32,455 bases of DNA from assembly GCF_000341145.1 (NCBI RefSeq), contig NZ_ANBE01000046.1:34866-67320 (forward strand), read 5' to 3'. Positions within the stretch are counted from its first letter, which is position 1; every line of letters begins with the position of its first letter. A program made the position numbers and the translations under genes. Positions 23,102 to 31,822 of the stretch are shown piece after piece. The notes beneath the pieces are model-generated. The model was given only the letters and a program-made list of their open reading frames with translations. It had not been told where the DNA came from and made no database searches. Source of the stretch: Nocardiopsis xinjiangensis YIM 90004 (GTDB taxonomy: Bacteria > Actinomycetota > Actinomycetes > Streptosporangiales > Streptosporangiaceae).

Positions 23102-23140
23102 ATTCCTCAAAGTGAAAAATAGATTCCACATACTGAAATA
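23102..23140 (+). promoter_or_regulatory. Tandem operator-like direct repeats before hyi
   Basis: Two 18-base copies, ATTCCTCAAAGTGAAAAA (23102-23119) and ATTCCACATACTGAAATA (23123-23140), agree at 13 of 18 positions and are spaced exactly 21 bases apart, two helical turns. Each contains TTC-N8-GAA. The array ends 16 bases before the start codon. Confidence 0.6.
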
Positions 23141-23156
23141 CACGGAGTCGAGCACT

Positions 23157-23954
23157 ATGCGCCACACCCTCGGCCACACCGTGAACTGCTCCCTGCTGTT
23201 CACCGAACTGCCCGTCAACGAACGCCCCCAGGCCGCCCGCGACGCCGGCTTCCACGCCGTCGAGTTCTGGTGGCCCTGGGAGAGCGCCACTCCGCCCCAG
23301 GCCGAGGTCGACGCCTTCGTCACGGCCATCGACACCGCCGGCGTGCGCCTGACCGGGCTCAACTTCTTCGCCGGACAACTCCCCGGGCCGGACCGCGGCG
23401 TCCTCAGCCACCCCGACCGCACCGCCGAGTTCCGCGCCAACACCGAAATCGTCGTGCAGATCGCCGAGCGCACCGGGGCCACCGGCTTCAACGCCCTCTA
23501 CGGCCGCCGCCAGGAGGGCGCCGACCCCGCCGAACAGGACCGCATCGCCCTCGAGAACACGCTCGCCGCCGCCGAAGCCGTCACCCGTGTCGACGGCACC
23601 GTGCTCATCGAACCCATCAGCGGCGCCGACGACTACCCGCTCAAGACCGCCGCCGACGGGCTCGCCTTCGTCGAGCAGGCCCGCAAGGCCGGGGCCCGGA
23701 ACGTCGCCTTCCTCGCCGACTTCTTCCACCTGGCCGTCAACGGCGACGACGTCGCGCAGGTCGTGCGCGAGCACGCCGCCGAGTTCGGCCACATCCAGAT
23801 CGCCGACGTCCCCGGCCGCGGCGAACCCGGCAGTGGCGAACTGCCTCTGCAACGCCTCCTGTCCGACAGCCAGGCCCACGGTTACAACGGCCTCGTCGGG
23901 CTCGAGTACAAGCCCACCGTGCCCAGCGCCGAGAGCTTCGGCTGGTTGCGCTGA
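23157..23954 (+). CDS. hyi: Hydroxypyruvate isomerase
   Basis: Hyi interconverts hydroxypyruvate and tartronate semialdehyde. The 265-residue TIM-barrel protein (AP endonuclease 2/xylose isomerase-like) has NCSLLFTELP at the start, FHAVEFWWPW, LNFFAGQLPGPDRGVLSHP, LIEPISGADDYPL (Glu152), FLADFFHLAVNGDDV (Asp188), GHIQIADVPGRGEPGSGE and VGLEYKPT (Glu250), which carry the usual metal and catalytic ligands. ATG 23157 has GGAG 9 bases upstream. A frame opening at 23112 would run through the operator repeats and is rejected. glxR follows after 58 bases on the same strand. Confidence 0.94.
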   Translation: MRHTLGHTVNCSLLFTELPVNERPQAARDAGFHAVEFWWPWESATPPQAEVDAFVTAIDTAGVRLTGLNFFAGQLPGPDRGVLSHPDRTAEFRANTEIVVQIAERTGATGFNALYGRRQEGADPAEQDRIALENTLAAAEAVTRVDGTVLIEPISGADDYPLKTAADGLAFVEQARKAGARNVAFLADFFHLAVNGDDVAQVVREHAAEFGHIQIADVPGRGEPGSGELPLQRLLSDSQAHGYNGLVGLEYKPTVPSAESFGWLR

Positions 23955-24012
23955 GCCGAAGACCCGCCCGTACACGACGACCACAGCCACCACAGCCACG
24001 AGAGGGAACACC

Positions 24013-24894
24013 ATGGCCCTGCAGAAGATCGCCTTCATCGGCCTGGGCATCATGGGCCTGCCCATGGCCCGCAACCTCGTCCGCGCCGGGTACACCGTCA
24101 CCGGTCACAACCGCAGCCGCGGCAAGGTCGACGCCCTGGTCGCCGACGGCGGCAACGGTGCCGAGACCGTCGCCGAAGCGGTCGCCGACGCCGACGCCGT
24201 CATCACGATGGTCCCGGACTCCCCGGACGTGGAGGCGCTCCTGGCCGGCGAGGGAGGCGTCTTCGCCCACGCCCGTCCCGGCACCCTCGTCGTCGACATG
24301 AGCACCATCCGCCCCGACGTCTCCCGCGCCCTCGCCCAGCAGGGCCAGGAGAGCGGACTCCGGGTGCTGGACGCCCCCGTCAGCGGCGGTGAGGCCGGCG
24401 CGGTCGAGGGCGCCCTGTCCATCATGGTCGGCGGCGAGCAGGCCGACTTCGACGCGGCCCGTGCGCTCTTCGATGTCCTGGGCAAGACCCCCGTGCTCGT
24501 GGGCCCCCACGGCGCAGGGCAGACCGTCAAGGCCGCCAACCAGCTCGTCGTCGCCGGCCACCTGCAGCTGCTCGCCGAGGCCCTGGTGTTCCTGGAAGCG
24601 CACGGGGTGGAGACCGAAGCCGGACTGGAGGTCCTCGGCGGAGGCCTGGCCGGCAGCACCGTGCTGCAGCGCAAGGGAGCGGCCATGCGCGAGCGCAACT
24701 TCCGGCCCGGGTTCCGCATCGCCCTGCACGACAAGGACCTGCGCATCGTCACCGACGCCGCACGCACCTCCGGTGTCACCGTGCCGCTCGGTGCCCAGGT
24801 CGCCCAGCTCGTCGGATCCCTGGACCGGCAGGGCCACGGCGACCTCGACCACTCCGCGCTCCTGAAGCTCGTGGAAGAGCTCTCCGGACGCTAG
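24013..24894 (+). CDS. glxR: 2-Hydroxy-3-oxopropionate (tartronate semialdehyde) reductase
   Basis: This 293-residue beta-hydroxyacid dehydrogenase would reduce tartronate semialdehyde to D-glycerate with NAD(P)H. It has the Rossmann start IAFIGLGIMGLPMARNL (about 6-22), the substrate-binding DAPVSGG (120-126), the catalytic Lys173 and Asn176 in GAGQTVKAANQL, and a C-terminal helical domain with FRIALHDKDLRIV. The hydroxyl-acid specificity is inferred from the hyi and gcl neighbours. ATG 24013 has GAGAGGG upstream. A hairpin starts inside its stop codon. Confidence 0.92.
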   Translation: MALQKIAFIGLGIMGLPMARNLVRAGYTVTGHNRSRGKVDALVADGGNGAETVAEAVADADAVITMVPDSPDVEALLAGEGGVFAHARPGTLVVDMSTIRPDVSRALAQQGQESGLRVLDAPVSGGEAGAVEGALSIMVGGEQADFDAARALFDVLGKTPVLVGPHGAGQTVKAANQLVVAGHLQLLAEALVFLEAHGVETEAGLEVLGGGLAGSTVLQRKGAAMRERNFRPGFRIALHDKDLRIVTDAARTSGVTVPLGAQVAQLVGSLDRQGHGDLDHSALLKLVEELSGR

Positions 24895-24924
24895 GCCCTG
24901 TTCGGCGGCCACCGAACACGGCCT
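24893..24924 (+). terminator. Hairpin at the glxR stop
   Basis: Thirteen-base arms (24893-24905 and 24912-24924) pair with one mismatch around a 6-base loop. The stem begins at the second base of the TAG stop. It probably ends the hyi-glxR transcript, leaving gcl to its own promoter. Confidence 0.7.
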
Positions 24925-24954
24925 GGACCGACCACACCGGCCCGCCGCGCCGCC

Positions 24955-25087
24955 CCCGGGTGTTGGCCCACCCGAGGCCCCGCGGCCGTGCGGGTCCGAC
25001 CCCGTTCCTTCCGGAACACGGTCCCTACCGGACCGGCACCACCCCTGGCACACGCATCACCTCAGTACCCCTAGCACTGAAGGGTTC
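24955..25087. repeat. Dispersed element, copy 1 (gcl leader)
   Basis: This stretch shares three blocks in the same order with 29614-29683: CCCGGGTGTTGGCC (24955-24968, followed by a similar CACCC..GGCC tail), CGGAACA (25012-25018), and the exact 20-mer CCCCTAGCACTGAAGGGTTC (25068-25087). This copy is longer by about 60 bases. The last block contains the AAGGG that serves as the gcl Shine-Dalgarno and ends 7 bases before the start codon. Function is unknown. Confidence 0.7.
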
Positions 25088-25094
25088 ACCAGCC

Positions 25095-26804
25095 ATGCCG
25101 CAGACACCCGCGATGAACGCGGTCGTCGAGGTCCTCAAGGACGAAGGCGTCGACACCGCCTTCGGCTGCCCCGGCGCCGCCATCCTGCCCCTGTACAAGG
25201 CAATGGAACAGGTCGGTGGTATCGAGCACCTCGTCGTCCGCCACGAGGAGGGCGCCACCCACATGGCCGACGGCTGGTCGCGCACGACCGGCAAGGTCGG
25301 CGTGGCCATCGGTACTTCCGGCCCCGCCGGCACCAACATGATCACCGGCCTCTACACCGCCATCGCCGACTCCGTGCCGATGGTGTGCATCACCGGGCAG
25401 CAGCGCACCGACCTGCTCGACAAGGAGGGGTTCCAGGCCGTCGACATCGTCGAGGTCGCCAAACCCGTCACCAAGTGGGCCGTGCAGATCAAGGAGGCCG
25501 CCACCGCCCCGTGGATCTTCCGGGAGGCCTTCCGGGTCGCTCAGGAAGGGCGCCCCGGTCCGGTGCTCATCGACATCCCGCTGGACGTGGCCCAGCAGCA
25601 GATCGAGTACGACCCCGCCCTCGACGCCCCGCTGCAGCGCACCACCGTCCTGCCGCACCGCCCGCGGGTCGAACGCGCCCTGGACATGCTCCTGGAGGCC
25701 GAGCGCCCGCTGCTGCTGGCCGGCGGGGGGGTCATCACCGCCGACGCCTCCGAGGACCTGCGGGCCCTGGCCGAGTACCTGCGTGTGCCCGTCCAGGTCA
25801 CCCTCATGGGCAAGGGTTCCTTCGACGAGGACTCGCCCCTGTACGCGGGCATGACCGGGGTGCAGACCTCCCAGCGCTACGGCAACGCCTCGTTCCTGGA
25901 ATCGGACCTGGTGCTGGCCGTCGGCGCGCGCTTCGCCGACCGGCACACCGGGCAGATCGACGTCTACCGGGGCGAGCGGCGCTTCATCCACGTCGACATC
26001 GAGGCCACCCAGCTCGGGCGGGTCTTCGAACCCGACCTCGGTGTGGTCTCCGACGCCCGGGTGTTCCTGCAGGAGCTGCTGGCCGAGGCCCGCCGGCGTG
26101 ACGCCCGCGCCGAGGTCGGCGCCTGGCGCGAGCGGGTCGGTGAGCTGCGCTCCACCCTGACCCGGCGCGAGGACTTCGATTCCACGCCCGTCAAGGCGCC
26201 GCGGGTGTACAAGGAGATCAACGAGGCCTTCGACGAGGACGCCTACTTCGTCACCGCCATCGGCCTCTACCAGATCTGGGGCGGCCAGCATCAGAAGGCC
26301 CACAAGCCCCGCCATTACCAGATCTGCGGGCAGGCAGGCCCGCTCGGTTGGGAGATCCCCGCGGCCATCGGGGTGAAGAAGGCGCTCAAGAACACCGAAC
26401 CCGACGCGGAGGTCGTCGGTGTCGTGGGCGACTACAGCTTCCAGTACATGGTCGAGGAACTGGCCGTGGCCGCCCAGTACGACGTGCCCTACGTGCTGAT
26501 CATGCTCAACAACGAGTATCTGGGCCTCATCCGCCAGGCCGAGATCCCGTTCGACATGAACTTCGAGGTCGACATCCACTACGACGACTTCGGCACCGAC
26601 AACGTCAAGATCATGGAGGCCTACGGCTGCTCCGGGCGCCGTGTGTACGACCCCGCCGAGGTGCGCGACGCCTTGGAATGGGCGCGCAAGGAGGCCCGGA
26701 CGACCTCGCGTCCGGTTCTCGTGGAGATCATGATCGAGCGAGAGGCCAACACCCCGCACGGTCCCTCCATCGACGCCGTGAAGGAGTTCGAACCCCTGCC
26801 CTGA
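25095..26804 (+). CDS. gcl: Glyoxylate carboligase-like ThDP enzyme (Glu51 variant)
   Basis: Glyoxylate carboligase condenses two glyoxylates to tartronate semialdehyde plus CO2, feeding hyi and glxR just upstream. The 569-residue product has the three thiamine-diphosphate enzyme domains: N-terminal PYR domain (FGCPGAAILPLYKAM), central domain (LLLAGGGVITADAS) and C-terminal PP domain (GQAGPLGWEIPAAIGV, then the ThDP/Mg motif VVGDYSFQYMVEELAVAAQY..NNEYLGLIRQAEIPFDMNF), which closely follow Gcl. At residue 51 it has Glu (VVRHEEGATHMADG), whereas the E. coli enzyme is known for Val51 in place of the usual catalytic Glu. It may be a divergent Gcl or a related ThDP enzyme; context favours Gcl. 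Confidence 0.82.
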   Translation: MPQTPAMNAVVEVLKDEGVDTAFGCPGAAILPLYKAMEQVGGIEHLVVRHEEGATHMADGWSRTTGKVGVAIGTSGPAGTNMITGLYTAIADSVPMVCITGQQRTDLLDKEGFQAVDIVEVAKPVTKWAVQIKEAATAPWIFREAFRVAQEGRPGPVLIDIPLDVAQQQIEYDPALDAPLQRTTVLPHRPRVERALDMLLEAERPLLLAGGGVITADASEDLRALAEYLRVPVQVTLMGKGSFDEDSPLYAGMTGVQTSQRYGNASFLESDLVLAVGARFADRHTGQIDVYRGERRFIHVDIEATQLGRVFEPDLGVVSDARVFLQELLAEARRRDARAEVGAWRERVGELRSTLTRREDFDSTPVKAPRVYKEINEAFDEDAYFVTAIGLYQIWGGQHQKAHKPRHYQICGQAGPLGWEIPAAIGVKKALKNTEPDAEVVGVVGDYSFQYMVEELAVAAQYDVPYVLIMLNNEYLGLIRQAEIPFDMNFEVDIHYDDFGTDNVKIMEAYGCSGRRVYDPAEVRDALEWARKEARTTSRPVLVEIMIEREANTPHGPSIDAVKEFEPLP

Positions 26805-26816
26805 CCGCGGACGCTG

Positions 26817-26862
26817 CGGCGCGCCGGACCCGGGTCACCCGGGGTCCGGGTCCGGCGCGCCG
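26817..26862. terminator. 17-bp bidirectional terminator overlapping the end of the winged-helix gene
   Basis: A perfect 17-bp stem (26817-26833 with 26846-26862) has a 12-base loop. The loop contains the TGA of the convergent winged-helix gene and the right arm encodes its last codons, so the gcl terminator and the regulator's 3' end are the same DNA. Confidence 0.85.
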
Positions 26863-27176
26863 AGCGCGTCGCCGGCGAGGTGTTTGAGCCCTTCGAGGCG
26901 CTGCCAGTGCCTTCTCACCGATTCCTGGCCCCGGGAGGTCAGGCTGGCCCAGGTGCGTGCCGTCCGGCCCGCACCCGTCCTGGTGAGGGTGACCATCCCG
27001 GCCCTCTCCAGCTTGTGCAGGTGGCTGGAGAGGTTGCCCCTGGTGAGCCCGGTGAGGGTCTGTAGGAACACGAAGTCCGCGCCTGCACCGGAGGTCAGGG
27101 CGGTGGTCAGGGCGAGCCGCGCCGGTTCGTGGATGAGGCGGTCCATCTCGGCCAGTTCCTCAGCGGGCGTGGCCAT
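26835..27176 (-). CDS. Winged-helix transcriptional regulator (HTH_34/ArsR-like)
   Basis: This 113-residue regulator has the pattern of the PF13601-type winged helix: MDRLIHEPARLALTTALTSG, FVFLQTLTGLTRGNLSSHLHKLERAGMVTLTRTGAGR (recognition helix in NLSSHLHKLE), ASLTSRGQESVRRHWQRL. Such proteins are small dimeric repressors, often encoded with a membrane protein they control. Start ATG 27176 is 3 bases after the upstream membrane gene's stop, so the two form an operon. The matching palindromes upstream of that operon are candidate autoregulatory sites. The C-terminal GAPDPDPG tail lies within the terminator hairpin. Confidence 0.85.
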   Translation of the reverse strand: MATPAEELAEMDRLIHEPARLALTTALTSGAGADFVFLQTLTGLTRGNLSSHLHKLERAGMVTLTRTGAGRTARTWASLTSRGQESVRRHWQRLEGLKHLAGDALGAPDPDPG

Positions 27177-27179
27177 CGC

Positions 27180-27836
27180 TCAGCGCTCCCCTGCGGTGGC
27201 GGGGGAGGGGGCCAGGGAGCGCACCAGGAGCCGGTGGTCCGACAGCCCGCCGATGAGGAGGGCCGCGCCGAAGGCGATCGCGAGCCCCGGCCAGGAGTGC
27301 TCCACGGTGTTGAGCGGGTGCCCGCCCTCGACGAACAGCCCGACCGGGACCAGGGCCGCACAAAGCAGGGCGAGGGAGAGGATCTGCCAGTGGCGGCTCA
27401 GGACCAGGTCGCCGGGGCGGCGGCGCAGCAGCGGACCCGCCACGGAGACCGTGGCCAGGGTCAGTGCGGCCTGCACACCCGTCAGCCACACGGCCGTGTC
27501 GGGCGCATCCGGGGAGTGGATCAGCCGGTTCACCGGAACCGACAGGAGGAAGAACACGGTAAGGGCCATTGCGGCGGCTGCGGACTGGTAGCCGCTCTCA
27601 CCGGAGCGCACCCGCCCGAACCGGCGGCGGTAGTACAGGGCGAGGAGCCCCATGGTGGCGAAAGCGGGCACCAGGCCGGCCACGAAGAGGGGGTTTCGGG
27701 GCTCGGCCAGGGTCACGGCTCCGCTGAGCAGGAGCAGGATGCCCATCGGGACGAGGACGAGCCCCTGCAGGCCGTTGTAGTTGGCGGTGACCCGGGGCAG
27801 GCGTTGCAGTCGTGCGGTGTCCTGGGGTGGGGCCAC
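27180..27836 (-). CDS. Six-helix membrane protein, operon partner of the winged-helix regulator
   Basis: This 218-residue integral membrane protein starts at GTG 27836, 5 bases after AGGAG. An overlapping GTG at 27842 is too close to the Shine-Dalgarno. Hydrophobic helices are at about 24-42, 49-69, 85-102, 115-135, 150-168 and 181-197, separated by Arg-rich loops such as YYRRRFGRVR and PLLRRRPGD. I recognise no conserved catalytic motif or named family. Similar pairs of a small winged-helix protein and a polytopic membrane protein are common in actinomycetes and are usually autoregulated; the effector is unknown. The longer frame to 27995 runs through the operators and is rejected. Confidence 0.75.
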   Translation of the reverse strand: MAPPQDTARLQRLPRVTANYNGLQGLVLVPMGILLLLSGAVTLAEPRNPLFVAGLVPAFATMGLLALYYRRRFGRVRSGESGYQSAAAAMALTVFFLLSVPVNRLIHSPDAPDTAVWLTGVQAALTLATVSVAGPLLRRRPGDLVLSRHWQILSLALLCAALVPVGLFVEGGHPLNTVEHSWPGLAIAFGAALLIGGLSDHRLLVRSLAPSPATAGER

Positions 27837-27850
27837 GGTCACTCCTTTTA

Positions 27851-27865
27851 GTCTGTCTTGCAAAC
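27851..27865. promoter_or_regulatory. Operator-like site 1 of the membrane-protein/regulator operon
   Basis: GTCTGTCTTGCAAAC is a degenerate version of the perfect palindrome 50 bases upstream; the two are followed by the shared ACCTTT. It lies between the probable promoter and the Shine-Dalgarno. Confidence 0.5.
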
Positions 27866-27900
27866 CTTTGTCGGGAACACGGTACGCCCCGGACCCCTGA

Positions 27901-27915
27901 GTCTGCAATGCAGAC
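27901..27915. promoter_or_regulatory. Operator-like site 2, perfect palindrome
   Basis: GTCTGCA-A-TGCAGAC is a perfect 7-bp inverted repeat with a single central base. It lies exactly 50 bases from site 1, about five helical turns. It is the best candidate binding site for the winged-helix regulator encoded in the same operon. Confidence 0.6.
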
Positions 27916-27991
27916 CTTTTCGGCCTGTGCGGGAACACAAGGAGAACGGGGTCCGGCGGCCGAAGCCGCCGGACCCCCTTACCCGCGGACC

Positions 27992-29296
27992 TCAACCGCA
28001 GTAGGTCTCCTCCTCGCCGATGACGCGGTAGGGGCAGTCCGCATAGCCGAGCAGGTCCAGCACCGGTTCCTCGTTGCGCGCGGTCTCCTCCTCGATGACG
28101 TCGGAGGGCGGGTAGAAGCCTCCGTCTCCGGGCGAGCTCGGATACATCTCGAAGGTGAAGTTCACGATGCCCTGGTCGGCCCAGAGCCAGTCGTTGATCG
28201 ACCCGTCGGTGATGTACAGGTCGCTGGACTGCTGCGGCGTGTACCCGTTGGAACCGGCCATGAGCTCGCCGAGCGCCTGGTGGGTGTCGTACTCGTCCTG
28301 GTTCATGCCGTCGGTGGTCTCGTCGTAGGTGTGACCGAACGGCCAGAGCACGAGCTCGCCGAAGGTGTGGAAGTCGATCGCCGTGGTGATCTGCTGTTCA
28401 CCGTCGACCTCGCGGCTGCGCACGAAGTCGGCCAGCGCCTCGACCTCGGTGGCCGACTCGGGTGCGTGGCCCCGGTAGGTGCTGGATTCCGGGTCGCCCG
28501 AGGAACCGCCGCAGCAGCCCCACTCGTGAGCCCAGTTGCGGTTCATGTCGGTGCCCAGGGCATCCGACCCCTCGTTGGGCTCGCGGGTCTTGCGCCAGTT
28601 CTGCCAGGTGTCACCGGACTGGTCGTACTCGGTGCCGTCCGGGTTGGCGTTGGGCACGATCCAGATCTCGCGTGTGTCCACCAGCTCGGTGATGCGCTCG
28701 TCGGAACCGTAGCCCTCGGTGAGCATGTCCATGATGTGGACCGCCATCTCCACCGTCAGCGGCTCACGGGCGTGCTGGGAGTGGGTGAACAGGACCTCGG
28801 GTTCGTCCTGGTCCACCCCGGGGTCGTCGCTGATCCGGACCGCGACCAGGTCGCGGCCCTCGTGGGACTGGCCGTAGACCTCGCTGTGGGCCAGGTCGGG
28901 ATACTCGGCGACGAGGCCCTCGACATGCTCCACGACCTCCGGGTAGCTGGTGTAACCGTCGTCGGGGTGCATCGCCTCGACAGAGGGGCTCGCGTCGGCG
29001 ACGCCGTAACCCAGGTCGGTGATCTCCTCGACCTCGCCGGGGGAGGCAGTGGCCAGGAGGGTGCCGTCGTCCTCGACGAGGTCGATCGACACACCCGTCC
29101 GGGCGATCTCGGTGCGGTCGACGGCGTTCTCGGCGCCCGAGACACGCACGGGACCGGGGTCCTCCTCCTGTGAGGCGGCGGCGCTCCCGACGCCGAGGGT
29201 GCCGACCAGGAGCGTGCCGAGGGCGAGGGGTGCGAGGGTCTTGCGGAATGCGGTGTGCCTGCGGGGCTTGGGGGAGTGGGGGCGTGGGGGTGGCAC
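27992..29296 (-). CDS. Secreted M14-family zinc carboxypeptidase
   Basis: The 434-residue precursor starts at GTG 29296 with AAGGAGG 4 bases upstream. An Arg/Lys-rich n-region (to about 19), a hydrophobic core (LAPLALGTLLVGTLGVG) and an SAAAS cleavage region mark a signal peptide ending near residue 42. The peptidase domain has zinc ligands His175 and Glu178 in HSQHAREP and His310 in IDFHTFGELVLWPFG, the carboxylate-binding DMNRNW (Asn252, Arg253), and catalytic Glu383 in VNFTFEMYP. It resembles carboxypeptidase T and Streptomyces M14 enzymes that trim C-terminal residues from extracellular peptides. Paired Cys (261/262, 421/433) may form disulfides. An ATG at 29323 is less likely because it lacks a Shine-Dalgarno and delays the signal peptide. 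Confidence 0.92.
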   Translation of the reverse strand: MPPPRPHSPKPRRHTAFRKTLAPLALGTLLVGTLGVGSAAASQEEDPGPVRVSGAENAVDRTEIARTGVSIDLVEDDGTLLATASPGEVEEITDLGYGVADASPSVEAMHPDDGYTSYPEVVEHVEGLVAEYPDLAHSEVYGQSHEGRDLVAVRISDDPGVDQDEPEVLFTHSQHAREPLTVEMAVHIMDMLTEGYGSDERITELVDTREIWIVPNANPDGTEYDQSGDTWQNWRKTREPNEGSDALGTDMNRNWAHEWGCCGGSSGDPESSTYRGHAPESATEVEALADFVRSREVDGEQQITTAIDFHTFGELVLWPFGHTYDETTDGMNQDEYDTHQALGELMAGSNGYTPQQSSDLYITDGSINDWLWADQGIVNFTFEMYPSSPGDGGFYPPSDVIEEETARNEEPVLDLLGYADCPYRVIGEEETYCG

Positions 29297-29613
29297 GAGG
29301 CCTCCTTGAGCGGGTCGAGGCATCGGTTCTGGACCTTCTGGGCGGTATTGGAAGGCGCTGGTGAACCGTGTGTCAATTCCCCTTGCTCTGGGTGAGCGCG
29401 GTGTCGAATTGCGGGGTTTGGCGGGTCTTCCAGGTGGAGGCCGCTGTACAGGGCGGGGGCCGTGCACCCCCGATGGCCGGATGTGGCCGAAGTGTCACCG
29501 CGTGTGGGCGCGTCCGCGGGAAGGGGCGGGGCGGTGAGGCGGAAGAAGCCCCGTCGACGGGGCCGGCCGTACCGCCCGCGCGGCTTACGTGTGCTCTGCG
29601 CGCGGGGCGGGAG

Positions 29614-29683
29614 CCCGGGTGTTGGCCGCACCCTGGGCCTCGTCGACGGAGCTCGGAACAACCCCCCTAGCACTGAAGGGTTC
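29614..29683. repeat. Dispersed element, copy 2 (upstream of leuA)
   Basis: This shorter copy matches the gcl-leader element: CCCGGGTGTTGGCC at 29614-29627, CGGAACA at 29654-29660 and the 20-mer block at 29664-29683, in the same order and orientation. It lies about 185 bases before the leuA leader peptide, so here it does not act as a Shine-Dalgarno. Confidence 0.7.
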
Positions 29684-29853
29684 TACCGCGGAGTCTACCC
29701 ATCACAGGCGTTCTCTTGAAGTCGAGGTACCTGGAAGTTGCGCCGAATGTGCACCCCGCGCCTGTCTCACGCCTGCCCTCTGAATCACCCCAGCTCACAG
29801 CTGCGACGTCTCGCAATGTGAGAGGAATGTGTCGGGTGGTCACAGGTGTCTGC

Positions 29854-29859
29854 TAGCGT
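29854..29859 (+). promoter_or_regulatory. Probable -10 element of the leuA leader transcript
   Basis: TAGCGT preceded by TGC (extended -10 style) ends 9 bases before the leader-peptide ATG. Transcription would start at or within 3 bases of that ATG, implying a leaderless leader peptide. No clear -35 is visible. Confidence 0.45.
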
Positions 29860-29868
29860 GGCGACCCT

Positions 29869-31739
<1,871 letters not shown>

Positions 31740-31751
31740 CCCATCCCGCGC

Positions 31752-31786
31752 ACGAGGGGCCCGCAGCGTCGCCGCGGGCCCCTCGT
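31752..31786. terminator. Bidirectional terminator (leuA / CAP protein)
   Basis: A perfect 13-bp stem (31752-31764 with 31774-31786) has a 9-base loop. It begins 13 bases after the leuA stop and faces the convergent CAP-domain gene, whose stop is at 31823. Confidence 0.85.
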
Positions 31787-31822
31787 CCTGTTCCGCGTAC
31801 GGCTCACGGCCGACGGGCCGGA

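Larger units (their letters stand above)
22769..23156. other. Divergent intergenic control region, uraD versus hyi
   Basis: This 388-base non-coding stretch separates two divergent catabolic operons. It is visibly richer in A+T than the flanking genes and carries features annotated separately: a uraD promoter with a palindrome, a central 9-bp inverted repeat, and a TTGACA element with tandem direct repeats before hyi. I see no small gene or tRNA here. Confidence 0.8.

Noticed and set aside
23112..23156. Upstream ATG for hyi
   Set aside because: It would place the operator repeats in the coding region and add residues not found in Hyi; ATG 23157 has its own Shine-Dalgarno.
27812..29173. A 453-codon open frame on the + strand opposite the carboxypeptidase gene
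   Set aside because: The minus strand encodes a complete M14 enzyme with signal peptide and catalytic residues. The opposite frame is an antisense shadow rich in Val, Gly and Leu.
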